Below are positions 26,390 to 35,072 of a DNA stretch of 36,588 bases, piece by piece (position 1 is the first letter of the stretch; every line of letters begins with the position of its first letter). The DNA comes from Priestia aryabhattai B8W22 (GTDB lineage: Bacteria > Bacillota > Bacilli > Bacillales > Bacillaceae_H). The notes under the pieces are model-generated. The model was not told where the DNA came from. It ran no database searches and worked only from the letters and a program-made list of their open reading frames with translations. Position numbers and translations under genes: made by a program. The stretch lies in assembly GCF_000956595.1 (NCBI RefSeq), contig NZ_JYOO01000046.1, positions 1 to 36,588 of the forward strand, written 5' to 3'.

Positions 26390-27421
26390 TTATTTCTCTG
26401 CCAGCTTCTTACGATCAGTTGCCATTGGAGGTTCTTCCATCCACCCTTGCTCAATCATAATTCGAATTCCATCTTTTCCGTACTTCCCTATGCGCCCAAT
26501 TAGCTGAGAAAATTCTACTGCTACATCCGAACGGAAGGCCATAGACAAACCAGCACCGCAGTTATCAATAGCGATCGTCACCGCTGTAGAAGTATGATAC
26601 ATCATCAGCTTATCTGAAAACGGTGAAATCGTTGAGTTGGTTACATATGCATCAAGCAGCCTCGGACTTGGTAAATCAGCTTCAGACAGTAACTCGGTGA
26701 AGTGCTTGATTTGCTTACTTGCAAGCTTGACTCCATCAAAAAAATAAGAGCGTAATTTTTGTGTGGTAGCTACTTGACTAAAGGCCAGCATCAGCGTTTT
26801 GCCTAATACGTTTGTATTAACAATTTCTTGAATAGCCGTAACCTCTAAAGAAGTTAAAGGATGCATTTGTGAGAAAAATGGTGATATAAATTTTTTTTCA
26901 TCAACAAAATTCACTTTTACAGGATAAGGAATAACTGGAGGTCTCATCAGCATGCTTTTTCTTAAAATAACGTGGTTAGAATTCTCTAAAAGAATGTCGC
27001 TTTCTTTTACACATCGAGATAGGTGATCATAAATATCTTGCCTTCTCACTGCGCTTAGCGCCCTGGCATATTTCTTCATACCTCCAATGGCCATTTCGTT
27101 TACATAAATAGCCATAAAAATATCATCAAATAAAGCAGGAACTCCTTTGTTCACATCTTGTTCCCCAAACCCTACTGGTATTGGAATTTTTTCTGAACTG
27201 AATAATTCCGTTAATTCATCTACATGGGTTTGTGAAAACTGATGTGCTTTTTTTAAGAGTTCTTTAATCTCTGGATCTTTTACAACAGATAGAAAGTAAC
27301 CAAGAACACATACATACAGCGTATCACCTAAATATTGCGCCCATAAGTAACCTAACTCGGCTGCATTCAACCGCTGATTTTGTTGACGTTTTTGCATTTC
27401 ACTCTTTATATCTTCGTTCAT
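26390..27421 (-). CDS. DUF3231 family protein, tandem four-helix repeat
   Basis: A 343-residue soluble, helix-rich protein. It appears to consist of two similar halves, each beginning with an LTA/LTSLE..-type segment (LNAAELGYLWAQYLGDT and LTSLEVTAIQEIVNTNV), as in the DUF3231 family of Bacillus, which folds like tandem ferritin-type bundles. Function is unknown; several Bacillus paralogues are spore-linked. AAAGGAG lies 9 nt before the ATG. It stands between the CDF gene and yhbH, with a terminator on the yhbH side. I found no clear terminator after it. Confidence 0.78.
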   Translation of the reverse strand: MNEDIKSEMQKRQQNQRLNAAELGYLWAQYLGDTLYVCVLGYFLSVVKDPEIKELLKKAHQFSQTHVDELTELFSSEKIPIPVGFGEQDVNKGVPALFDDIFMAIYVNEMAIGGMKKYARALSAVRRQDIYDHLSRCVKESDILLENSNHVILRKSMLMRPPVIPYPVKVNFVDEKKFISPFFSQMHPLTSLEVTAIQEIVNTNVLGKTLMLAFSQVATTQKLRSYFFDGVKLASKQIKHFTELLSEADLPSPRLLDAYVTNSTISPFSDKLMMYHTSTAVTIAIDNCGAGLSMAFRSDVAVEFSQLIGRIGKYGKDGIRIMIEQGWMEEPPMATDRKKLAEK

Positions 27422-27490
27422 TCACTTATTCTCCTTTTGGATAAGGTCGTACTTTTACTATCTCCAAAGAAGCGCTGAATAAACCGCATA

Positions 27491-27522
27491 AAAAAGACCT
27501 AGATAACAAGTCTAGGCCTTTT
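27491..27522 (-). terminator. Intrinsic terminator of yhbH
   Basis: AAAAG.CCTAGA pairs with TCTAGG.CTTTT around a 7-nt loop, followed by TTTTT on the minus strand, 4 bp after the stop codon. Confidence 0.85.
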
Positions 27523-27525
27523 AGG

Positions 27526-28704
27526 TTATGCATATTTCTGGTCTTCGGTCTCTTTTCTAAAAAAGCTCTTCATCGCGTGAAAAACGTCTGATTTTTGTTT
27601 TAAAATAAAGTGTCTAAAGCTTTCGTCTTGAATATTTTTGTACGCAGACATTAAAGTGGAATGTCGATTGTACTGATTCACTTCCCCATACCCAAACATA
27701 TTTGACACTTTCATTAATTCATTTACTAACTTTACACACCTTGCGTTATCTGAAGTTAAGTTATCACCATCTGAAAAATGAAACGGATAAATATTATAAC
27801 GGCTCGGATCATACTTTTGGTTAATTAATTCAAGCGCTTTTCGGTAAGCAGATGAGCAGATGGTTCCTCCACTTTCTCCTTTAGAGAAGAAGTCTTCTTC
27901 TGACACTACTTTTGCCTCTGTATGATGCGCAATAAATTCAATTTCCACTGTTTCGTATTTCGTACGTAAAAAGCGTGTCATCCAAAAGAAAAAGCTTCGT
28001 GCCATATATTTTTCCCATATGCCCATCGAACCGCTCGTATCCATCATAGCTAAAACGACTGCTTTAGATTCTGGCTTTATAACTTCATTCCACGTTTTGA
28101 ATTTCAGATCCTCAGGATAAATAGGATGAAAAGCAGGCTTTCCTGTCATTGCGTTTCGCTTATAAGCGCTCATCATCGTTCGTTTTTTATCAATATTCCC
28201 CATCAAACCTGTACGTCGTATATCATTAAATTCAATGTGTTCCACAACAATTTGATCAGATTCTTTTCGCTGAAGATTAGGCAGTTCTAATTGAGCAAAT
28301 AAAGCCTCTTGAAGCTCCATGAGGGACACTTCCGCTTCAAAGTAGTCTTCTCCAGCCTGGTCACCTGCTCCTTGACCTTTTCCTGCTCCTTTTTGACCAT
28401 CTCCAGCAGATCCGTCACGTGCTACTACATCCCCAACTTTACTGTCTCCATCACCTTGACCCACATGTTTGTTTTTATCATAATTGTACCGAATTCGATA
28501 TTCATCCAATGATTTGATCGGGATTTTAACAACTTCTCTTCCATTGGACATCACGATATTTTCTTCTGTAATTAAATCCGGTAAATTATTTTTAATTGCT
28601 TCTTTAATTTTTTCTTGATGTCTTTTTTGATCATCGTGGCCTTTACGATGGAGGGACCAGTCTTCTTTTGAGACAGCAAAACTTTTATCTACTTCTTTTC
28701 CCAC
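27526..28704 (-). CDS. yhbH: YhbH family sporulation-linked protein (DUF444)
   Basis: A 392-residue protein, the same length as I recall for B. subtilis YhbH. The N-terminal half is charged, with a Gly/Gln-rich linker (about 115-145). The C-terminal half has a VWA-like domain with the metal-site motif MMDTSGSMG. It is typically paired with prkA, as here, and the pair is linked to sporulation and stress; the molecular role is unknown. The start is GTG at 28704 after AAGGAGGGG. The open frame continues to 28782 without a ribosome site. A sigma-E-like promoter candidate lies upstream. Confidence 0.9.
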   Translation of the reverse strand: MGKEVDKSFAVSKEDWSLHRKGHDDQKRHQEKIKEAIKNNLPDLITEENIVMSNGREVVKIPIKSLDEYRIRYNYDKNKHVGQGDGDSKVGDVVARDGSAGDGQKGAGKGQGAGDQAGEDYFEAEVSLMELQEALFAQLELPNLQRKESDQIVVEHIEFNDIRRTGLMGNIDKKRTMMSAYKRNAMTGKPAFHPIYPEDLKFKTWNEVIKPESKAVVLAMMDTSGSMGIWEKYMARSFFFWMTRFLRTKYETVEIEFIAHHTEAKVVSEEDFFSKGESGGTICSSAYRKALELINQKYDPSRYNIYPFHFSDGDNLTSDNARCVKLVNELMKVSNMFGYGEVNQYNRHSTLMSAYKNIQDESFRHFILKQKSDVFHAMKSFFRKETEDQKYA

Positions 28705-28887
28705 GCTTTTCCCCTCCTTATTTAAAAAACACCTGCACGTTTTTACTCGGCATGCATAAGCTATACCGAAAGTTTCTGACAAATACCTTTACTTCAAAGG
28801 TTGGTTACTCTTATCCTATGCGCAAGAATGGTATACTTGCTAACTAATTCTTTCACTATTAACTATTCATTTTATAGTGTCTAGTGT

Positions 28888-28916
28888 CATGTATATGTTT
28901 ATGACTTATCATATGA
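28888..28916 (-). promoter_or_regulatory. Possible sigma-E promoter of yhbH
   Basis: TCATATG (28910-28916), 14-bp spacer, TATACATG (28888-28895) on the minus strand, a partial match to the sigma-E consensus (-35 kmATATT, -10 CATACAnT). Confidence 0.3.
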
Positions 28917-28976
28917 TGGTTAAGTGCAATGCGTACTACACACTTGCCTAATTATGCAGAGTATTTTAAAGATAAG

Positions 28977-29010
28977 AAAAACATGGCACAGATCGGAAGT
29001 GCCATGTTTT
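28977..29010 (-). terminator. Intrinsic terminator of prkA
   Basis: A 12-bp stem AAAACATGGCAC/GTGCCATGTTTT with a loop of about 9-10 nt, followed by T-rich sequence, 16 bp after the stop codon. Confidence 0.85.
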
Positions 29011-29025
29011 CTTGTTAGTACTGAG

Positions 29026-30921
29026 TTATCGATTTAACAAACTTCCTACATAGCGCAGCAGTTCATTAGCAGATACTGAATTGTATCCATGCTCATCAAT
29101 CAATCGAGCCACTACTTCATTTACTTTCTTCAGCTGCTGCTCATCTGGTGTTTTAGTGGACGTTGTAATTTTCACTACGTCTTTTAAATCCGCAAACAAT
29201 TTTTTCTGAATCGCTTCGCGTAAGCGCTCATGGGAATTATAATCAAATCGTTTTCCTTTACGTGCATAAGCGGAAATACGAATTAAGATTTCTTCGCGGA
29301 ATGCTTTTTTTGCATTTTCTGAAATACCAATTTGTTCTTCAATTGAACGCATTAATTTATCATCTGGATTTAACTCTTCTCCTGTTAGCGGATCACGAAG
29401 CTTATTTTTGTTGCAGTATGCTTCGACATTATCTAAATAATTATCCATTAATGTTTTAGCAGACTCTTCGTACGAATAAACGAACGCTTTTTGCACTTCC
29501 TTTTTAGCAATTTCATCATATTCTTTACGCGCCAGAGAAATATAATTCAGGTAACGCTCTCGGTCCTCAGCAGAAATAGACGCATGCTGTGCTAACCCTT
29601 CTTTCAATGAACGCAGTACATCTAATGCATTGATTGATTTAATATCTTTTCGAATGATGGTAGATGAAATGCGATTAATGACATAACGAGGATCAATACC
29701 GCTCATTCCTTCATCCGTATACTCTTTTTGTAACTCTTCTACGTCTGCATCGTTATAGCCTTCTACAGATTGACCGTCGTATAGGCGCATTTTCTTTAAT
29801 AAATCGATATCGCCTTTTTTAGGCTCTTTTAATCTTGTTAACGTAGTAAAGATAGACGCAATACGTAACGTATGAGGGGCAATATGAACATCTGATACGT
29901 CGCTTTCACGAATCATTTTGTCATAAATTTTTTCCTCATCACTTACTTTTAAGTTATATGGAACAGGCATGACAATAATTCGTGAATGCAAAGCTTCATT
30001 TTTCTTATTGGAAATAAACGAGCGATACTCCGTTTCATTTGTATGCGCTACGATTAATTCATCTGCACTAATTAAAGCAAATCTTCCTGCTTTAAAGTTT
30101 CCTTCTTGGGTTAAAGAGAGTAAATGCCATAAAAATTTCTCGTCACATTTTAGCATCTCCTGGAACTCCATCATTCCCCGGTTTGCTTTATTAAGCTCTC
30201 CGTCAAAGCGGTAAGCGCGCGGATCTGACTCAGATCCATACTCTGCAATTGTTGAAAAGTCAATGCTTCCTGTTAGGTCGGCAATGTCTTGAGATTTCGG
30301 ATCAGAAGGACTGAACGTTCCAATTCCAGTTCGTTTGTCCTCTGAGAAGAAAATGCGTTCGATAATGACGTCTTCAATTCTGCCGCCATACTCTTCCTCT
30401 AATCGCATTGTATTTAAAGGAGATAAGTTTCCTTCAATTCGGATACCATACTCTTCAAAGAAGTCTTTACGTAAATGATGTGGAATTAAATGCAGCGGAT
30501 CTTCATGCATTGGGCATCCTTTAATAGCATAAACAGCTCCTCGATCGGTAAGCGAATAAGCTTCAAGCCCTCTTTTTAACATGGTCACTAGCGTCGATTT
30601 ACCACCACTTACTGGACCCATTAAAAGTAAAATACGTTTACGAACATCTAAACGCTTTGCAGCTGGATGAAAATATTCTTCCACCAAGCGTTCTAGCGAA
30701 TCTTCAAGTCCAAACATTTGTCCACTGAAAAATTTATAATGTCTTTTACCATTTACCTCTTCAATTCCTGCATCCTTTATCATGTTGTATACTCTAGAGT
30801 GTGCAGGCTGAGCAATTAAAGGCTCATCTTTAATCAGCTTTAGGTACTCTTCAAATGTCCCTTCCCACTTAAGACGATTCTCTTCTTCGCGGTATCTTTC
30901 AACTTTCTTTAATATATCCAT
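29026..30921 (-). CDS. prkA: PrkA AAA+ serine protein kinase/ATPase
   Basis: A 631-residue PrkA, the usual family length. The N-terminal AAA domain has Walker A GPVSGGKST (102-110). The rest is the conserved PrkA C-terminal domain, with NSHERLREAIQKKLFADLKDVV near the end. Described as a serine kinase in B. subtilis spores and more recently as an AAA+ protease-like enzyme; the exact activity is debated. The start is ATG 30921 with GGGGAGG 7 nt upstream, rather than the frame start at 30960. The promoter upstream fits sigma-E, consistent with mother-cell expression. yhbH follows downstream as a separate unit with its own terminator. Confidence 0.94.
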   Translation of the reverse strand: MDILKKVERYREEENRLKWEGTFEEYLKLIKDEPLIAQPAHSRVYNMIKDAGIEEVNGKRHYKFFSGQMFGLEDSLERLVEEYFHPAAKRLDVRKRILLLMGPVSGGKSTLVTMLKRGLEAYSLTDRGAVYAIKGCPMHEDPLHLIPHHLRKDFFEEYGIRIEGNLSPLNTMRLEEEYGGRIEDVIIERIFFSEDKRTGIGTFSPSDPKSQDIADLTGSIDFSTIAEYGSESDPRAYRFDGELNKANRGMMEFQEMLKCDEKFLWHLLSLTQEGNFKAGRFALISADELIVAHTNETEYRSFISNKKNEALHSRIIVMPVPYNLKVSDEEKIYDKMIRESDVSDVHIAPHTLRIASIFTTLTRLKEPKKGDIDLLKKMRLYDGQSVEGYNDADVEELQKEYTDEGMSGIDPRYVINRISSTIIRKDIKSINALDVLRSLKEGLAQHASISAEDRERYLNYISLARKEYDEIAKKEVQKAFVYSYEESAKTLMDNYLDNVEAYCNKNKLRDPLTGEELNPDDKLMRSIEEQIGISENAKKAFREEILIRISAYARKGKRFDYNSHERLREAIQKKLFADLKDVVKITTSTKTPDEQQLKKVNEVVARLIDEHGYNSVSANELLRYVGSLLNR

Positions 30922-30969
30922 TAAAGGACCTCCCCTACTAGTTATGGTGCTAGTGAACAAGATTAATAC

Positions 30970-30998
30970 AATCTATGCAGCAAAATGTTTGAACATGC
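30970..30998 (-). promoter_or_regulatory. Sigma-E-like promoter of prkA
   Basis: GCATGTT (30992-30998), 14-bp spacer, CATAGATT (30970-30977) on the minus strand. It matches 6 of 7 and 6 of 8 positions of the sigma-E consensus and lies about 50 bp upstream of the start codon. Confidence 0.5.
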
Positions 30999-31039
30999 TT
31001 TTTAAATTGTAAAATTCAGAAATTTGTCCTTGCTAGGCA

Positions 31040-31068
31040 TTCACAGTGAAGTATTTATTAGCTATAAT
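31040..31068 (+). promoter_or_regulatory. Sigma-A promoter of the 30-residue membrane gene
   Basis: TTCACA (31040-31045), 17-bp spacer, perfect TATAAT (31063-31068). The leader to the small gene would be about 145 nt and contains a small hairpin (AGAGA/TCTCT). Confidence 0.5.
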
Positions 31069-31220
31069 AAAAGAGTAAGAAGGAACGGTTAAACGTTGTT
31101 AGAGAACTTACGTCTCTATAAGAGTTATTTTGTCATTATTACACATCATGAGATATGGGAAGTCGGGTTTTAACTGTAATAGCTGTATAATCCTTTTAAT
31201 TAGATTGAGGAGGAAAATCA

Positions 31221-31313
31221 ATGCGCTTACTTTTAGTATTAGGAGTAACAATTGCTTTTTTAGCATCCATCTTCAGAGCGGGATACAATGATAAACCGGG
31301 CGTTAAAAAATAA
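31221..31313 (+). CDS. Small 30-residue membrane protein
   Basis: An open frame of 30 codons plus TAA: MRLLLVLGVTIAFLASIFR... ending GYNDKPGVKK. The first 20 residues form one hydrophobic segment followed by a polar basic tail. GAGGAGGAAAA lies just upstream of the ATG at ideal spacing, a promoter is present and an intrinsic terminator follows 28 bp after the stop, which together make it a credible gene despite its size. It lies alone between prkA and trmL. I know no function. Confidence 0.7.
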   Translation: MRLLLVLGVTIAFLASIFRAGYNDKPGVKK

Positions 31314-31341
31314 CCACTACATATCATCGTCGACATAAATA

Positions 31342-31379
31342 AAAAAGCGAGGTTCAATAAAATTTGAACCTCGCTTTTT
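31342..31379. terminator. Bidirectional terminator between the small gene and trmL
   Basis: A perfect 16-bp stem AAAAAGCGAGGTTCAA and complement with a 6-nt loop and A/T runs on both sides, between two convergent genes. Confidence 0.9.
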
Positions 31380-31381
31380 AC

Positions 31382-31855
31382 TTAAGATAAACCAGCATAA
31401 TTTTGTTGGCGCAGCGCTTCATAGATTAAAATAGCTGCTGTATTAGATAAATTTAAAGAACGAACATTTTCTGTCATCGGTAAACGAAGACATCTCTCCA
31501 TGTTCTCTTCAATAATGTGCTTTGGCAGACCCTTTGTTTCTCTTCCAAATACGAAGAAATGATCCTGCTCTAAGTCACTATAATCAAATGTTGTATGTGG
31601 CTGCTGACCAAATTTTGTGATGAAGTAGAAACCTGCTTCAGGATACTTTTCAAATACTTCTTCTAATGAATCATGATACACCACATTTACAAATTCCCAG
31701 TAATCCAATCCAGCTCGCTTTAACATTTTATCATCTGTTGAAAAGCCTAACGGTCGCACTAAATGCAGCGTCGTATTGGTTGCTGCACATGTTCGCGCAA
31801 TATTTCCTGTATTTGCTGGAATTTCTGGTTGAAATAATACTACGTGTACTCCCAC
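31382..31855 (-). CDS. trmL: tRNA (cytidine/uridine(34)-2'-O)-methyltransferase TrmL
   Basis: A 157-residue SPOUT methyltransferase (TrmL/YibK, called CspR in B. subtilis). Family motifs: QPEIPANTGNIARTCAAT, FGRETKGLP and RSLNLSNTAAILIYEALRQ, the knotted SAM-binding region. It methylates the ribose of the wobble base in tRNA-Leu species; tRNA-Leu(CAA) and (UAA) are encoded in the same window. The start is GTG with AGAGGTG 7 nt upstream. It is 64 bp downstream of the yhbB-like gene. Confidence 0.94.
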   Translation of the reverse strand: MGVHVVLFQPEIPANTGNIARTCAATNTTLHLVRPLGFSTDDKMLKRAGLDYWEFVNVVYHDSLEEVFEKYPEAGFYFITKFGQQPHTTFDYSDLEQDHFFVFGRETKGLPKHIIEENMERCLRLPMTENVRSLNLSNTAAILIYEALRQQNYAGLS

Positions 31856-31919
31856 GAATTTTCACCTCTGCTAACAAATCTATTCATCATTATACCACTA
31901 ACTTGCTAAAACGAAAGTC

Positions 31920-32807
31920 TTACCGATCAACGATATGGAAAAAATCATACTTAATCTTTGGCGTGTAAGCCGTTGAATCTTCATAAGCCCAATATCTCAT
32001 TCGACTATTATACGTGTTCGCATTCACAAGAGGCATACCGTGACCGTCTTTTGCTACAACAATCGTCGTATGATTCCATCTTCCATCTCCTTCAAAATCG
32101 TAGCAGATAACGTCTCCAGGGACAAGTTCGCTTGCTGAAGATTTCCGCACAGCCCGAAGTCCAGATTTGGAGTTACTTAAATAGCTGTGCATGGAATGAG
32201 CAACTGCCCAGCTGTAACTCCAGGCGTTCCCTCTCATCCACCATCCGTTTGCTTTTTTAGGATATCCTCGCATCGGCGCCTTTCCTGCATGCAAACACTG
32301 TGAAATATAGTTGGTGCAGTTTACCTCAAACTGCTTATAACTTTCATTAGGTTTATCCCAATATTTTTCTGCATACTGAACAGCCGCAAGACGATCATAA
32401 TAAGAGGCTCTTTCTTCGTCTTGCTCTACTTCTTCTACATCCATGTTAACCTCATCTTCAGAAAAATTCTTTACCAGCAGCTCATCTTGAATAAGCGTAT
32501 CTTTATAAAAAAGAGCTAAACGATCTTCAATTTCTTCTTCTATATAGAAAAAATCGTTTTGTTTTAAAAATGCCTGAATGTGCACCTTATATAATACTCT
32601 TGTTTCTTCCTGATCCCTATGAGCAGATTGAATAGAACCTTTCATGTTACATTTTAAAACATCAACATCTCTTTTTTTTATAAGAGACCGCTTTAGTTCA
32701 CACTGATGTTCAATGAAAGGCTTAAAGTCCTCATGAAGCTCACCTTTTACATAGCTGTCCGCACGCGCTTTAATTAAAGTATATAATACATTCCTTTTTG
32801 TTAGCAT
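31920..32807 (-). CDS. yhbB: YhbB-like putative amidase-domain protein
   Basis: A 295-residue protein with a helical, charged N-terminal half and a C-terminal Cys/His amidase-type domain (amidase_6 family): NCTNYISQCLHAG (cysteine), GWWMRGNAWSYSW, LVPGDVICYDFEGDGRWNHTTIVV (His) and NANTYNSR. No signal peptide is evident. In B. subtilis yhbB lies between queG (yhbA) and cspR, as here, so the name is supported by order and sequence. The substrate is unknown; a wall or spore-related amide is possible. The ribosome site GTGGTGA is modest. Confidence 0.82.
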   Translation of the reverse strand: MLTKRNVLYTLIKARADSYVKGELHEDFKPFIEHQCELKRSLIKKRDVDVLKCNMKGSIQSAHRDQEETRVLYKVHIQAFLKQNDFFYIEEEIEDRLALFYKDTLIQDELLVKNFSEDEVNMDVEEVEQDEERASYYDRLAAVQYAEKYWDKPNESYKQFEVNCTNYISQCLHAGKAPMRGYPKKANGWWMRGNAWSYSWAVAHSMHSYLSNSKSGLRAVRKSSASELVPGDVICYDFEGDGRWNHTTIVVAKDGHGMPLVNANTYNSRMRYWAYEDSTAYTPKIKYDFFHIVDR

Positions 32808-32879
32808 AATGTCACCACTTTTCTAAGCGTTTATTATACGCTATGACTCATTAGCTAACTTTATCAATAAAAATACGGT

Positions 32880-34016
32880 TTAGATCTCTTGAAGCATTTC
32901 TATACCTTTTGACATTTCTTCAATTACTTCTTGGTCCTTTTCTTTTTCTCTTAAGTTCATAAGTGTATCTAACGCTTCTTTATCACCAATTTTGCCTAAC
33001 GCCCATGCCGCTGTTCCTCGAATGACAGGGCGAACGTCATTTTTAATTAACTCAATTAAATCTGGAACGGCGGTTTGATCTTTAAAATGGGCCAGTGCAA
33101 TAATGGCATTACGCTGAATTGGCTTTTTCCCTCTCCAAGACCCTGAAACATGCCCAAATTTCTCTTTGAATTCACGATTACTCATCGTTAAAAGCGGTTT
33201 TAATTTAGGCTTCGCAAGTTCTGGGTCAGGCTCCATCTCAGGGTGGAAATGAAAGTCTTTTCCTTTATTTTCAGGACACACAGTTTGACATGTATCACAG
33301 CCATATAAACGATTGCCTAATTTACTTCGAAATTCTTCAGCTAAAAATCCTTTTGTTTGGGTTAAAAAGGCAATGCATCGCTGCGAATTCAGCTGACCGC
33401 CTGTTACAAGCGCGCCGGTAGGACACACGTCCACGCACTTATTACAAGTACCACAACCGTCTTCTATCGGTTTATCAGGAGGAAACGGGATATCTGTAAT
33501 CATTTCTCCTAAATACACGTAGGAACCGAATTCAGGTGTAATAATGGCACAGTTCTTACCGCTCCAGCCAATACCAGCTCTTTCCGCTACAGCTCGGTCC
33601 GACAGCTCGCCTGTGTCTACCATCGATTGAAGGATAGCTGCAGGTACTTTTTCTTTTATGAAAGCTTCAAGCTTTTGAAGCCTATCACGTAAAACCGTAT
33701 GATAATCTTGTCCCCAAGAAGCACGGCAAAAGATCCCTCGGCGATCTTCCTTTGTGCTCTTTGGTGCATCCTTTAATTTAGAAGGATACGCAAGTGCAAT
33801 TGAAATAATAGATCTAGCTTTTGGAACAACTAATGTGGGATCTACTCTCTTTTCAATATCAGGTTCTTCAAAGCCTGAAGCATAACCTAACTCTTGCTGT
33901 GCTAACAATCGATTCTTTAATTCATCAAACATAGAAGCACTCGCAAATCCAATCTTATCGATTCCAATCTCCTTGCTGTATGAAATAATTTCTTCCTTCA
34001 ACTGATACGCATTCAT
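32880..34016 (-). CDS. queG: Epoxyqueuosine reductase QueG
   Basis: A 378-residue QueG, which reduces epoxyqueuosine to queuosine in tRNA (Asn, Asp, His, Tyr anticodons) using cobalamin and [4Fe-4S] clusters. The catalytic-region Asp is D134 in SMVDTGELSDRAVAERAGIGWSGKN. The clusters come from C188/C191/C194/C198 and C240/C243/C247. HEAT-type repeats form the C-terminus (IQRNAIIALAHF, IRGTAAWALGKIGD). AAAGGAGG lies upstream at long spacing (12 nt) and no better in-frame start is present. It is followed by yhbB and trmL, giving a small tRNA-modification neighbourhood beside a tRNA cluster. Confidence 0.95.
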   Translation of the reverse strand: MNAYQLKEEIISYSKEIGIDKIGFASASMFDELKNRLLAQQELGYASGFEEPDIEKRVDPTLVVPKARSIISIALAYPSKLKDAPKSTKEDRRGIFCRASWGQDYHTVLRDRLQKLEAFIKEKVPAAILQSMVDTGELSDRAVAERAGIGWSGKNCAIITPEFGSYVYLGEMITDIPFPPDKPIEDGCGTCNKCVDVCPTGALVTGGQLNSQRCIAFLTQTKGFLAEEFRSKLGNRLYGCDTCQTVCPENKGKDFHFHPEMEPDPELAKPKLKPLLTMSNREFKEKFGHVSGSWRGKKPIQRNAIIALAHFKDQTAVPDLIELIKNDVRPVIRGTAAWALGKIGDKEALDTLMNLREKEKDQEVIEEMSKGIEMLQEI

Positions 34017-34145
34017 AGTGAGTCATAGCCTCCTTTCTCAGAAATTCTATATATTCATGCATTGAACTGTTTTCTCACTCAATGAAATGATAGGATGGTA
34101 TCTATAAACGAACAAATACTAATTATAATAGAAAGGATCAAAAAA

Positions 34146-34811
34146 ATGAACTTTACATTATCACCCTCTATTAAACAGCTTTGCCCTTCTTTTAAAATGG
34201 GAATCATTCAGTATAAAAATATTGAAGTTGGCGATTCTCCTCAAATGCTAAAAGGACGTCTACGCCTTTTTCAAGAATCCATTTATTTCGACCTTGAGTC
34301 AAAAAAAGTAACAGAATTTAAAGGTGTTAGCGAGTGGAGAAAGCTTTTCAAAACATTTGGTACTGATCCAAGTAAATACCGTCCTTCTATAGAAGCTTTA
34401 ATTCGACGAATAGGAAAACAAACGTATCTGCCTTCTATCAATTCTGCTGTGGACATTAATAACTTTTTTTCATTGCAATATGAAGTACCAATTGGAATTT
34501 ATGATTCCTCTAATTTAGAGGGCCACGTTGAATTTACTATCGGTAAAAAAGAAGAGTCTTATGAAGCTCTAAATGAACGTAACATTTCTTTAGAAAATAA
34601 AATCATTTCAAAAGATGCCCTCGGAGCTTTCGGAAGCCCTTATGTTGATTCTAACCGAGCGTACGTAACTGAAAAGACAACACAAGCTGTACAGTTCATC
34701 TATTTAAAACCTTCACTTTCAGAAGAACAGGCTTATAAACTAACTAAATCCCTAAGTGACATGTTCATTCAAATTCACGGCGGCGAAGCAACCTATCAAG
34801 TCATTAACTGA
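34146..34811 (+). CDS. B3/B4 (PheT-like) tRNA-binding domain protein
   Basis: A 221-residue protein made essentially of a B3/B4 domain, the fold found in the phenylalanyl-tRNA synthetase beta subunit. Visible signs are VSEWRKLFKTFGTDPSKYRPSIEALIRRI, INSAVDINNFFSLQYEVPIGIYD and DALGAFGSPYVDSNRAYVTEKT. Free-standing members may edit or bind amino acids or tRNA, but function is not established. The ATG at 34146 has AGAAAGGA 8 nt upstream; the frame from 34095 extends into non-coding leader. It is divergent from queG and convergent with the tRNA cluster. Confidence 0.82.
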   Translation: MNFTLSPSIKQLCPSFKMGIIQYKNIEVGDSPQMLKGRLRLFQESIYFDLESKKVTEFKGVSEWRKLFKTFGTDPSKYRPSIEALIRRIGKQTYLPSINSAVDINNFFSLQYEVPIGIYDSSNLEGHVEFTIGKKEESYEALNERNISLENKIISKDALGAFGSPYVDSNRAYVTEKTTQAVQFIYLKPSLSEEQAYKLTKSLSDMFIQIHGGEATYQVIN

Positions 34812-34815
34812 TGTA

Positions 34816-34860
34816 CGTAAATACAGCGTCTATCTTGAAAAGATAGACGCTGTATTTACG
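34816..34860 (+). terminator. Long perfect hairpin after the B3/B4 gene
   Basis: A perfect 21-bp stem (CGTAAATACAGCGTCTATCTT and complement) with a 3-nt loop, 4 bp after the stop codon. Only a short TATTT tract is available for release, so termination is probable but not textbook. Confidence 0.65.
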
Positions 34861-34872
34861 CTAAAAATAAAA

Positions 34873-34910
34873 AACGCAACATCTCAGCTTTGAAAGCGAG
34901 ACACTGCGTT
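34873..34910 (-). terminator. Intrinsic terminator of the tRNA cluster
   Basis: AACGCA pairs with TGCGTT, with further inner pairing (CTCGCTTT/AAAGCTGAG), followed by TTTTTTATTTTT on the minus strand beyond tRNA-Gly(UCC). Confidence 0.8.
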
Positions 34911-34926
34911 GTGATAACAATATGTA

Positions 34927-35000
34927 TGGAGCGGGTGATGAGAATCGAACTCACGACATCAGCTTGGAAGGCTGAGGTTTTACCACTAAACTACACCCGC
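34927..35000 (-). tRNA. tRNA-Gly, anticodon UCC
   Basis: 74 nt with encoded CCA; acceptor GCGGGTG/CACCCGC; anticodon loop CTTCCAA; TPsiC arm GAGTTCGATTCTC. It is the last gene of the cluster and lies beyond the terminator at 35042-35057. It is the only gene of the cluster that I do not remember from B. subtilis trnD. Confidence 0.95.
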
Positions 35001-35041
35001 AAATATTATCAAAATTTGTCGACCAATAAGTAAAAATAAAA

Positions 35042-35057
35042 ACAGGAATCATCCTGT
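35042..35057 (-). terminator. Intrinsic terminator inside the tRNA cluster
   Basis: ACAGGA/TCCTGT with a 4-nt loop, followed by TTTTTATTTTTA on the minus strand, between tRNA-Leu(CAA) and tRNA-Gly(UCC). Confidence 0.7.
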
Positions 35058-35072
35058 CAAGTAAAGCTAAAG

